A stretch of DNA of 19,793 nucleotides from assembly GCA_049694275.1 (NCBI GenBank), contig JBAVQS010000313.1:1-19793 (forward strand), read 5' to 3'. Below are positions 14,104-19,793 of this stretch, piece by piece. The notes under the pieces are model-generated. The model was not told the origin of the DNA, ran no database searches, and saw only the letters and a program-made list of their open reading frames with translations. Numbering within the stretch: the first letter of the stretch is position 1; every line of letters begins with the position of its first letter. The DNA is from JBAVQS01 sp049694275. Its GTDB lineage: Bacteria; Chloroflexota; Anaerolineae; UBA4142; SHND01. A program made the translations under genes and the position numbers.

Positions 14104-15044
14104 CAGTGGTTTTGCCGCCAGATGCCGGGCAGCCGGCTCAGTTTGCCCCATGCGCCCACATGCGCCCGGCGGGTAAAGACATCATAGTCGTGCGTCTCTA
14201 TATCTTGAAGGATGGCCCGGTACAACTCGCCGGCGGCGGCGACCGCGACGCGCCCCTCGGCGTTCAACATCCGGATGCCGGGCCAGGCCTCGGCGTAAAG
14301 GTCGCGATTGCGCGCAATCTGAAAGCGCATCAACGCGCGCCAGCGCTCGTCCACGCGCCCCCCGGCGATGTCGGCTTCCGAGAGCCCAAAGGCGGCCAAC
14401 TCGCGTTGCGGCAAATAGACCCGCCCCGCCTGCCAATCTTCGCCCACATCGCGGAGGATGTTGGTCATTTGCAGAGCGACGCCGAGCTTGATGGCGTAGG
14501 GAATCGCCTCGCGGCCGGTAAAGCCAATGATGTGCATGCTCATGAGACCGACCGTCGAGGCCACACCGTAGGCATACGCGGTCAGCTCTTCAAAGGTCTC
14601 GTAGCGCGTCTGGCGCAGGTCGCGCCCGACCCCTTCGATGAGCTGCTCGGCATAACACGCAGGGATGCGGTAGCAAAGCCGCGTGTCCGTCCAGGCCACG
14701 GCGACGAGATCGTTCGGGTCGGGCTGCAACGACAAGGCCCGGCGGCGCCAGGCAGCCAGCGCCCGTTCGGCATCCCCTTCCGGGCAATCGACAATATTGT
14801 CGCTGACGCGGCAAAAGGCATAGAGCGCGCGGATCGCCTTTCGTTTCGTGGCGGGCATCAGCCGGCTGGCAAAATAAAAGGACCGGCTGTGCGCGGCGGT
14901 TAGCGCCTCACAATAAGCATATGCGCGCCGCAGCGTCGCCTGATCGGCGATAGGCCGGTCGAGCGACACGGGTTGAGCCGTCCGGGCCTGCGCGGCCAGC
15001 GACAGCAGGTTGCGTTCCCAGGTTTGAGGATAGGCAGTGGACAT
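14103..15044 (-). CDS. crtB: Phytoene synthase (CrtB)
   Basis: The 313-residue enzyme condenses two geranylgeranyl diphosphates to phytoene, the first committed step to carotenoids. It has both aspartate-rich motifs: DNIVD near residue 80 and NILRDVGED near residue 197. The typical SFYFASRLMPATKRKAIRAL and YAFCRVSDN leads, AYGVASTVGLMS and AGRVYLPQRELAAFGL are also present, and the length is normal. The start is preceded by GGAGG. It heads crtB-crtY-crtI. Upstream lie two direct repeats (15084-15112) and a palindrome, which may be the operon's regulatory sites. Confidence 0.96.
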   Translation of the reverse strand: MSTAYPQTWERNLLSLAAQARTAQPVSLDRPIADQATLRRAYAYCEALTAAHSRSFYFASRLMPATKRKAIRALYAFCRVSDNIVDCPEGDAERALAAWRRRALSLQPDPNDLVAVAWTDTRLCYRIPACYAEQLIEGVGRDLRQTRYETFEELTAYAYGVASTVGLMSMHIIGFTGREAIPYAIKLGVALQMTNILRDVGEDWQAGRVYLPQRELAAFGLSEADIAGGRVDERWRALMRFQIARNRDLYAEAWPGIRMLNAEGRVAVAAAGELYRAILQDIETHDYDVFTRRAHVGAWGKLSRLPGIWRQNH

Positions 15045-15067
15045 GCCGGGCCTCCGGTGATTTGTTC

Positions 15068-15112
15068 AATCTATCACAATTACTTACGACCTCGCGCCGA
15101 TTTGGTTACGAC
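15068..15112 (-). promoter_or_regulatory. crtB upstream region with direct repeats GTCGTAA
   Basis: Minus-strand GTCGTAA occurs at 15112-15106 and again at 15090-15084, exactly 22 nt apart, two helical turns. Downstream, TAGATT at 15073-15068 could be a -10 box for crtB, with no good -35. This arrangement suits an activator or repressor that binds on one face of the helix over the -35 region. Confidence 0.4.
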
Positions 15113-15152
15113 AGTCCTATGCCAGATATCGTGTCATTCGACGCATCGGGAT

Positions 15153-15164
15153 GCACGGCCGTGC
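15153..15164. promoter_or_regulatory. Perfect palindrome GCACGGCCGTGC
   Basis: A 12-bp perfect palindrome sits 109 nt upstream of the crtB start, between the upstream terminator and the GTCGTAA repeats. It may be a distal operator; in GC-rich DNA chance occurrence is possible. Confidence 0.3.
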
Positions 15165-15230
15165 CGTCGCTACGAAATTACACAATGATTGGTAGACCGC
15201 GGGAGGCGTAGAAACGGGAGTGGGCGAGGC

Positions 15231-15275
15231 AAAAAACCGCCCCGCCCGGTGGAATTCGTCGGGTGGGGCGTGCGG
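15231..15275 (-). terminator. Strong intrinsic terminator after the permease / small ORF
   Basis: On the minus strand CGCCCCACCCGA pairs with CCGGGCGGGGCG (one A-C mismatch near the middle) and is followed by GTTTTTTGCC, a six-T run. It separates the ABC-exporter locus from crtB, 25 nt past the small ORF stop. Confidence 0.85.
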
Positions 15276-15299
15276 AAAAAGCTCGCGGGACGCACGTGC

Positions 15300-15377
15300 T
15301 CAGGCGGGAGCGGCCGGCGGGGTGGCGGTTAGAGTTTCCGAGCAATAACATGCCAGTAACGCGCGTAGATTTTTCAT
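15300..15377 (-). CDS. Putative 25-residue small protein coupled to the permease
   Basis: The start codon overlaps the stop of the permease gene as ATGA, and GGAGGAG lies exactly 7 nt upstream, stronger than many ribosome-binding sites in this window. The peptide reads MKNLRALLACYCSETL and TATPPAAPA. It has a short basic/hydrophobic N-terminus, a C-Y-C pair and a proline/alanine-rich tail. A terminator follows 25 nt later, so the ORF would be the operon's final gene. It is not recognised as any known family. It could be a secreted peptide, a leader-type peptide or a chance ORF. Confidence 0.45.
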   Translation of the reverse strand: MKNLRALLACYCSETLTATPPAAPA

Positions 15378-16159
15378 GCAGATGCTCCTCCGTAATGTCT
15401 CAATCCGAACCGCCAGACGATGCGCCCGACAATCAACAGCGCCGCGGTCAGCCCGACGGCGCCGGCGAGCGTGTCGGGCGTTAGCCGCGCGGTAAGCGCC
15501 TGCGCCGGCACGGTCACGGCAAATGCCACCGGGACGAGAAACGTCAGCCCGGTGCGCAGCCAGTCAGGATAGATTCCCACGGGCCAACGCCCCGCCTGGT
15601 AGACCCCTTGAAAAAGCTCGATGATGTTTTCCATGCGAATGATCCAGAACGCGCCGCTTGTGAGGATGAGCCAAAAGCTATAGATCATCAGCCCGCCGCA
15701 GACGAGCGCCAGCGCAAACCCCAGCGCCGCCGCCAGCCCGATTCCCGCTTGAAGGTGCGCCACAGCGACCCCGAGGACGGCCAGCCCCATCAGCACATCT
15801 ACCGCTTGCCAGATGCGCACCTCGCGCACGCTAACGAGCACTTGCGAGTCCGCGGGCTTGGTCAGCGCATAGTCCAGCGTCCCCTCCTGGATCTCGTTCA
15901 TCAGCCGTTCCATGTTCGGCTGAATCGTCGTGCGGATGAGCCCGCCCATGAGGATGTGCACGCCCATCACCGCCAGCAGTTCGTACGGCGTCCAGCCCCC
16001 CAGAGTCGCGGTATGGTCAAAGACGAGATACAGTCCAAAGAGCCCGGTCGCAAGTGCGAGCAGTGACTGGAACAACTGGACGAACAGGTTGACACGGTAT
16101 TGCAGTTCGTTCAGCGCCCCGATCCGAAAAAACAGCGCCGCCAATCGAATGTTATGCAA
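15374..16159 (-). CDS. ABC-2 type transporter permease (COG3694-like)
   Basis: The 261-residue protein has about six membrane helices. Soluble N-terminal residues (LAALFFRIGALNELQYRVN) match the family's R-x-x-x-x-YR-x-N pattern. The loop MERLMNEIQEGTLDYALTKPAD carries the conserved I-R/E-x-G-x-L-D-x-x-L-x-K-P motif of ABC-2 permeases, and the C-terminus ends FGLRHYGGASA. The start is a TTG at 16159 with GGAG 8 nt upstream; no ATG is available at a suitable position. Exporters of this type normally pair with a second permease (COG4587) and an ATPase. The second permease is present only as a C-terminal remnant, and the ATPase is absent, so this gene is probably functionally orphaned by the adjacent IS66 junction. 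The substrate is unknown. Confidence 0.88.
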   Translation of the reverse strand: MHNIRLAALFFRIGALNELQYRVNLFVQLFQSLLALATGLFGLYLVFDHTATLGGWTPYELLAVMGVHILMGGLIRTTIQPNMERLMNEIQEGTLDYALTKPADSQVLVSVREVRIWQAVDVLMGLAVLGVAVAHLQAGIGLAAALGFALALVCGGLMIYSFWLILTSGAFWIIRMENIIELFQGVYQAGRWPVGIYPDWLRTGLTFLVPVAFAVTVPAQALTARLTPDTLAGAVGLTAALLIVGRIVWRFGLRHYGGASA

Positions 16160-16212
16160 GTCTCAAACTCCGAAATCTCACCACAAAGGCGTGGCGCAAT
16201 ATTTGCCTGGCC

Positions 16213-16543
16213 CTAATTACCGACCGCGGTATAGTGCTTGAGGGCGAGCCGCCAGACGAGGGCGACGACCGCGATGCCCAATAGAATCCAGAACGCCTGG
16301 ACGCACAATCCAATCAGCGATTGCGTCAGGTCCCGCTGGCCGATCAGCACCTCAATCGGATAACCGAACGCCCACTGAAAGGGGAGCACATTCGCGACCT
16401 GCTGCGCCCAATCGGGCAGGAGCGAGAGCGGCACGAGCCGCCCGGAAAAGATGAGCTCGGCGGTAAAATAGAGCTCAAAGAGCGCGCCGACGCGCGTCGT
16501 CCAGAACGACAGCATCCCGAGCGCCCACAGGAGAAAGAAACGG
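16213..16543 (-). pseudogene. C-terminal remnant of second ABC-2 permease (COG4587-like), cut by IS66
   Basis: The frame reads RFFLLWALGMLSFWTTRVGA and continues with LFELYFTAELIFSGRLVPLS, then LPDWAQQVANVLPFQWAFGY to the end KHYTAVGN. This is the C-terminal part of a permease whose usual length is about 260. The frame stays open into the IS66 left end at 16544, where the host sequence stops, so roughly the first 150 residues are missing. It lies directly before the intact permease gene, in the order usual for this two-permease exporter. Confidence 0.85.
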
Positions 16544-16556
16544 GTAACCGTTCAGT
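16544..16556. repeat. IS66 left terminal inverted repeat
   Basis: GTAACCGTTCAGT; the transposase stop codon lies inside it (16552-16554). Confidence 0.93.
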
Positions 16557-17988
16557 CAAGTGATGGCCCGGGCAACAACGACGGTGGTTCAGCACCGCTG
16601 ATGGCCGCCGCACAGGCTGCCGTCAGATAATCCAACACGTCGCGCCGCTGCTGACGGAGTGTCGTAACGGTGGTCAAAATGCGCGCCACAAACAGACTGC
16701 CCGCCACACTCTGCGTCCCAAAGCTGCGCCGCCGCCAGAGCACCGCCCGCCGTAGGCAACGTTCGGCATGGTTGTTGGTCGGCTCTACTCCTTCGATGAA
16801 CACGAAGGTCCATAACGCCACCTCCAACTTCAGCAGGTTCTCGCACAGATGGCGGGTCTGGAGATGAGACACGGTCGTACCTTCCTGCAGCAACGCCTGC
16901 ACCCGCTCTCGGAGCGGTTGTACTTTAACTTGAAACTCAACGCGGCTTAACGTCCCCGCCTTCACTTGGCCCCACAGCCGAAATAACGTCTCCACCTCGG
17001 CGAGCAGGGCATGTCCAAGGCGGTGAGATTCGCCGCCACGCTCGACCAACTTTTGAAAGTCCCGTTTCAAGTGGGCCCAACAGAGTTGGCGGTGGTTGGG
17101 CGCGAGCCAATTGTACGCGCTCCACCGATCCGAGCCGACGACCCCGGCAAAGGTCGTACCCAGCAGTTGCTTGGCCCCCTGGGCACTGCGCGTCGCCAAC
17201 AGCACAAACACCGCGACCAACGGGGTGGCGGCGACCCACAACCAGGCCCGGTGGGACTGTTCATGCCAGCCGGTCTCATCGAGGTTGGCCGCGGGTTGCC
17301 GTTGAGCATAGGTCTGCGCGTCGGTCACGGGTTGCGCTAACGCGGCACTCACGGCGACTTCCTGGGCGGACACACTACCCAAACTCAGGTCGGTGTGGAA
17401 GAGGGTGTCGAGCGCTTCTTCGATATCGCGCTGGCTGAGGCCCAGGCGGCCACTCAGATAGCCAATGGTGGCTTGCAGCCGTGGTCCGCAACTGCCCGCG
17501 GGCACGTCTGCAGGCCACTCGGCAGGGGTCTTCGCACCACACGCGAGACAGGTGAGGGTGTGGCGACGATATTCCGTGACGTGCGGTTCGACGCGGGGCA
17601 GTTCGGTAACCTGCTGGCGTTGGGGGTCGGGATCCTCACCCAAGAGCAACGCGCCGCAGGTGCCGCAGGTGGTGGGCTTGACCTCGACCACGCGTTGCAC
17701 GTGTGCCACCGCCTTGAGCCGCCGCTGATGTCCCAGGTGGCCGGGCTGCGCTCCGCGGTGGCGTCCCGAGGGCGTGTGCGTGGGATGTGGGGGCGTGTTC
17801 GGCGGATCGGAGGAGGGCGGCTTGGAGGAGTTGCGTGAGTTTTGGCCAAGTCGTTCTTCGAGGTCGGCGACGCGCTGCTGGAGCTGCGCCACAGTTTGGA
17901 GTAGCGTCAGCACCAACGCGCGGACGGCCGCCGGAGTGGCGGCCCAGTCTTCCGCTGAAATGCCCGAAGGAGTTTGCTCGGCACTCAT
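16552..17988 (-). CDS. IS66-family transposase
   Basis: The 478-residue protein carries the full IS66 layout. A leucine-rich coiled coil (LVLTLLQTVAQLQQRVADLEERL) is followed by NSRNSSKPPSSDPP and a basic linker. A four-cysteine zinc finger comes next (TCGTCGALL ... TCLACGAKTP), then the DDE catalytic domain with NLDETGWHEQ, VGSDRWSAYNWL and NNHAERCLRRAVLWRRRSF, giving D, D and E. The C-terminal module SLFVARILTTVTTLRQQRRD is the IS66_C part. No frameshift is seen, so it should be active. ATG 17988 is used; it lacks a clear ribosome-binding site, and a longer form from 18024 is possible. Confidence 0.96.
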   Translation of the reverse strand: MSAEQTPSGISAEDWAATPAAVRALVLTLLQTVAQLQQRVADLEERLGQNSRNSSKPPSSDPPNTPPHPTHTPSGRHRGAQPGHLGHQRRLKAVAHVQRVVEVKPTTCGTCGALLLGEDPDPQRQQVTELPRVEPHVTEYRRHTLTCLACGAKTPAEWPADVPAGSCGPRLQATIGYLSGRLGLSQRDIEEALDTLFHTDLSLGSVSAQEVAVSAALAQPVTDAQTYAQRQPAANLDETGWHEQSHRAWLWVAATPLVAVFVLLATRSAQGAKQLLGTTFAGVVGSDRWSAYNWLAPNHRQLCWAHLKRDFQKLVERGGESHRLGHALLAEVETLFRLWGQVKAGTLSRVEFQVKVQPLRERVQALLQEGTTVSHLQTRHLCENLLKLEVALWTFVFIEGVEPTNNHAERCLRRAVLWRRRSFGTQSVAGSLFVARILTTVTTLRQQRRDVLDYLTAACAAAISGAEPPSLLPGPSLD

Positions 17989-18061
17989 GTCACAATTATG
18001 CACTCGTCTCGTTGCCGTGACCATCGTCAATAATCGTCATTGACGCGCTGGTTGTCACACC

Positions 18062-18074
18062 ACTGAACGGTTAC
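18062..18074. repeat. IS66 right terminal inverted repeat
   Basis: ACTGAACGGTTAC, the exact reverse complement of the left end; it contributes the stop codon of the truncated sigma fragment next to it. Confidence 0.93.
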
Positions 18075-18298
18075 GGATCCATCTTTTGATCTTCGGCCGT
18101 GAACTCTAGAATGGCACGGCGTGCTTGCACGGGCACTATATCCGCCTCCAATGCAAGTTCCTCTGCTGTTGCGTGGCGACCGAGTTCCTTGGTCAGCCGC
18201 TGGGAGATGTGGATGAGAGTATTAATCCTTTCGGCTGTCTGCGAAGAGATTTTTCTTGCCTTGCGATTCAAGTCGTTGGTTTTCGATTTTGGTTTCAT
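18075..18298 (-). pseudogene. Fragment of a sigma-70 factor gene (region 3), cut by IS66
   Basis: The frame reads ARKISSQTAERINTLIHIS then QRLTKELGRHATAEELALEA and DIVPVQARRAIL, ending at the IS66 edge where the element supplies the TAA. This resembles sigma-70 region 3 (V/A-E-x-I-N-x-L-I-x-x-S-x-x-L-x-x-E-L-G-R-x-x-T-x-E-E-x-A). The D-x-x-x-x-x-x-A-x-x-x-A-x-x-x-x-x-x-DP spacer is like that of Chloroflexota primary-type sigma factors. The preceding part of the gene (regions 1-2) is not recognisable, so it is broken at both ends. Confidence 0.6.
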
Positions 18299-18472
18299 CA
18301 CTGTAATCGATGGGAGAAGGAAAGCGTCGCCGATGGTGGTGGATACCGCTGGGATGCGGGAGCGGCACGTTTGAATTATAACATTGTGAGCCAATTAGCG
18401 TAACTTTTGCGCAACCAGAGGGCAAATCGTTGTTTCAGTTGTGATTTTGCATAGGCAGATGGGTGGGATTAA
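18299..18472. other. Unassigned sequence between sigma fragment and second transposase
   Basis: No gene is supported on either strand. The left end of the second insertion element should fall here, but its inverted repeat cannot be fixed without the right end, which is outside the window. TTGCGCAA near 18408 is a short palindrome. Confidence 0.4.
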
Positions 18473-18487
18473 CCTCCGCTTGGGAGG
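18473..18487 (+). promoter_or_regulatory. Hairpin hiding the transposase ribosome-binding site
   Basis: CCTCC (18473-18477) pairs with GGAGG (18483-18487) around a 5-nt loop. The GGAGG is the probable Shine-Dalgarno for ATG 18499. An alternative GGAG-GAA-CTCC pairing downstream would expose the CCTCC strand instead. Insertion elements often hide their start site against read-through transcription. Confidence 0.45.
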
Positions 18488-18498
18488 AACTCCTTGTC

Positions 18499-19793
18499 AT
18501 GGCTCCATCTGCCGACTGGCTGCAACCGAATACCGAACATGGCCTCTCCGTGGCCTTTGGTGAATTCTTTCAACAGTATGGGCTGTTGCAACAACTCTTA
18601 CAGGTGCCGCTCCCACAAAAGACGCGGGACTTGCTCCCGCAAGCCAAGCTGGTTGAATTCTTAGCGGGCATCATGAGCGGCATCGAGTATCTCTCCGATT
18701 TGAATGACGGCCCGCGGCCGTTGGCCCGGGACCACACGGTGGCACGCGCCTGGGGCCAAGACCATTGGGCGCATTACAGCAGTGTCAGTCGGACGCTCAG
18801 TGCCTGTGATGCGCAGACCGTGCAAGCCGTGCAGCAAGCCATCGAAACCTTCAGTCAGCCGTTCATTCGCAGTGCGGTGCAAGAGGTACTACGCACCGGA
18901 CACCCCTTGCGCTACGATTTGGATTTGATGGGCCAGCCCGTGAGCTCCACCAGTACCACTTATCCGTTGGCCGCTGCGTTCGGCTGGATGGACGATCAGA
19001 TTCGCTTGGGTTATCAATGTGCACGTATCTGTCTCACGGATGCCTCCGGCGCACGCCTCTGGTTGCAAGGGTTTCATCATCCTGGCGATACCGTCTCGGC
19101 CACGTGCTTGCAAGAACTGGTGCGGGCGGCCGAAGCCCAGACCGAGGTGCGTCCGCGACGTCGCACCGATTTGGTGCAAGTGCGACTCGCGCAACAACAA
19201 TTGGCGGTCGCTCGTCCCCAGCGACTCTGGGAACAGCAACAGGCGAAACAATTCAAGCTGCAACAGACCCAAGTGCGCGTGCAGGTGCAAATTGCGCAAG
19301 CCGAGCAGATCCTGAAACAGCCTATTTCTTCGGCCAAAACTGCACACTTGCAGGAGCAAATCCGCAAATGGCAGGCGCGCTTGCCGCACATCGCCCAGCA
19401 ACTCGCTACCAGTGCCCAGGTACTCGCCCGCCATCAAGCCACGCTGGCCCCACTCGCCGCAGAACAGACGGCGCTCCAACAGTGGGGCCAACAACTGGAA
19501 GCGGACAATCAGACCAATCCCGATCCGCCCACGTGTCGGGTGCGGATGGACAGTGGCTTTGGCAGTGGCGCCAATCTCACCTGGCTGATCGAGATGGGCT
19601 ATGAGGTAGACACCAAAGCCATTGGCGCCAAGACGACTCAGGCGCTGCGCACACAAGTCTCCGCCGCCACCACTTGGACGCGCGTCGGCGACAATGCCGA
19701 GCTGAGCCTGTGGCCGGACTATCAGTTGCATGCCTGCCCGTATCCGCTGACGGTGGGCTTGGAACGCTTCAAAGTGGGTGCCCAGTATGCGTA
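18499..19793 (+). CDS. DDE transposase (IS4/IS1380-like superfamily), 3' end outside window
   Basis: The frame is open for 431 codons and leaves the window, so it appears here without a stop. An N-terminal region (AKLVEFLAGIMSGIEYLSDL) precedes the first catalytic-type motif YDLDLMGQPVSS at about 139-150. A long Q-rich coiled coil (LQQTQVRVQVQIAQAEQIL and similar) fills about residues 215-340 inside the catalytic domain. RMDSGFGSGANLTWLIEMGY near 349 then supplies the second aspartate, D351. The closing LSLWPDYQLHACPYPLTVGL is like other long DDE transposases of Chloroflexota (from memory). The third acidic residue lies beyond 19793. The exact IS family is not certain. The frame is intact as far as seen. 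Confidence 0.85.
   Translation, partial: MAPSADWLQPNTEHGLSVAFGEFFQQYGLLQQLLQVPLPQKTRDLLPQAKLVEFLAGIMSGIEYLSDLNDGPRPLARDHTVARAWGQDHWAHYSSVSRTLSACDAQTVQAVQQAIETFSQPFIRSAVQEVLRTGHPLRYDLDLMGQPVSSTSTTYPLAAAFGWMDDQIRLGYQCARICLTDASGARLWLQGFHHPGDTVSATCLQELVRAAEAQTEVRPRRRTDLVQVRLAQQQLAVARPQRLWEQQQAKQFKLQQTQVRVQVQIAQAEQILKQPISSAKTAHLQEQIRKWQARLPHIAQQLATSAQVLARHQATLAPLAAEQTALQQWGQQLEADNQTNPDPPTCRVRMDSGFGSGANLTWLIEMGYEVDTKAIGAKTTQALRTQVSAATTWTRVGDNAELSLWPDYQLHACPYPLTVGLERFKVGAQYA
18499..19793 (+). mobile_element. Partial second insertion element
   Basis: The boundary to the left cannot be defined and the right part is outside the window. It is inferred from the transposase alone; it lies close beside the IS66 copy and the broken sigma gene, within one mobile-element-rich region. 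Confidence 0.6.

Larger units (their letters stand above)
16544..18074 (-). mobile_element. Complete IS66-family insertion sequence (1531 bp)
   Basis: The ends are perfect 13-bp inverted repeats, GTAACCGTTCAGT at 16544-16556 and its complement at 18062-18074, with the GTAA start usual for IS66. It holds one transposase gene and no TnpA/TnpB accessory genes, so it belongs to the simple ISBst12-like group. The 8-bp flanks differ (AGAAACGG on the left, GATCCATC on the right), so no target-site duplication remains. Confidence 0.95.

Noticed and set aside
18889..19731. 280-codon minus-strand frame opposite the second transposase
   Set aside because: The plus-strand frame is open for 431 codons with DDE motifs and a plausible start; the minus frame is its shadow.

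Overview
The window is GC-rich bacterial DNA and is probably chromosomal. The best guess for its source is a Chloroflexota (green non-sulfur) bacterium or a close relative. The pointers are the secreted lipoprotein with DSRCP-type repeats, the carotenoid cluster, a truncated sigma-70 region-3 fragment with a Chloroflexota-like spacer, and the transposase types. None of these is decisive. Apart from the MFS transporter and the right-hand transposase, every real gene lies on the minus strand.

Layout from left to right. (1) 1-1572: the 5' part of a PLP-dependent aminotransferase (minus), divergent from an FLVCR-like MFS transporter (plus). (2) 1676-3821: a two-gene minus operon with a geranylgeranyl-reductase-like flavoprotein followed by an eight-helix membrane protein. 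It has a near-consensus promoter (TTGACA-17-TAATAT) and an intrinsic terminator. (3) 3845-7244: a compact ECF42-type sigma-factor module. The sigma factor is followed by a DGPF/YCII protein, a DUF1801 protein, a broken second DUF1801-type gene and a VOC (glyoxalase-like) protein. A sequence matching the ECF42 promoter signature lies just upstream of the DGPF gene, and the sigma gene itself may have a leaderless transcript. (4) 7337-11221: an operon-like run of a three-repeat lipoprotein, an ADP-ribosylglycohydrolase and a TPR protein. (5) 11378-15112: crtB-crtY-crtI, two 1-nt stop/start overlaps that imply translational coupling, with possible operator sites upstream of crtB. (6) 15231-16543: a damaged ABC-2 exporter locus with one intact permease, one permease that has lost its N-terminal part, and no ATPase. 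A 25-codon ORF overlaps the intact permease stop, has a strong ribosome-binding site and ends ahead of a strong terminator. (7) 16544-19793: a complete IS66-family element (1531 bp, 13-bp perfect inverted repeats), a fragment of a sigma-70 gene, and the start of a second DDE transposase that runs off the window.

The IS66 copy has no target-site duplication, and the genes it truncates on its two sides are unrelated. It therefore marks a rearrangement or deletion junction rather than a simple insertion. Other unexplained structure includes a 93-bp MITE-like unit with 16-bp inverted ends (5351-5443) and a 52-bp direct repeat (3819-3870 and 7250-7301, 48/52 identical). The repeat carries what reads as the last codons of a TetR-like protein plus its 3' flank.
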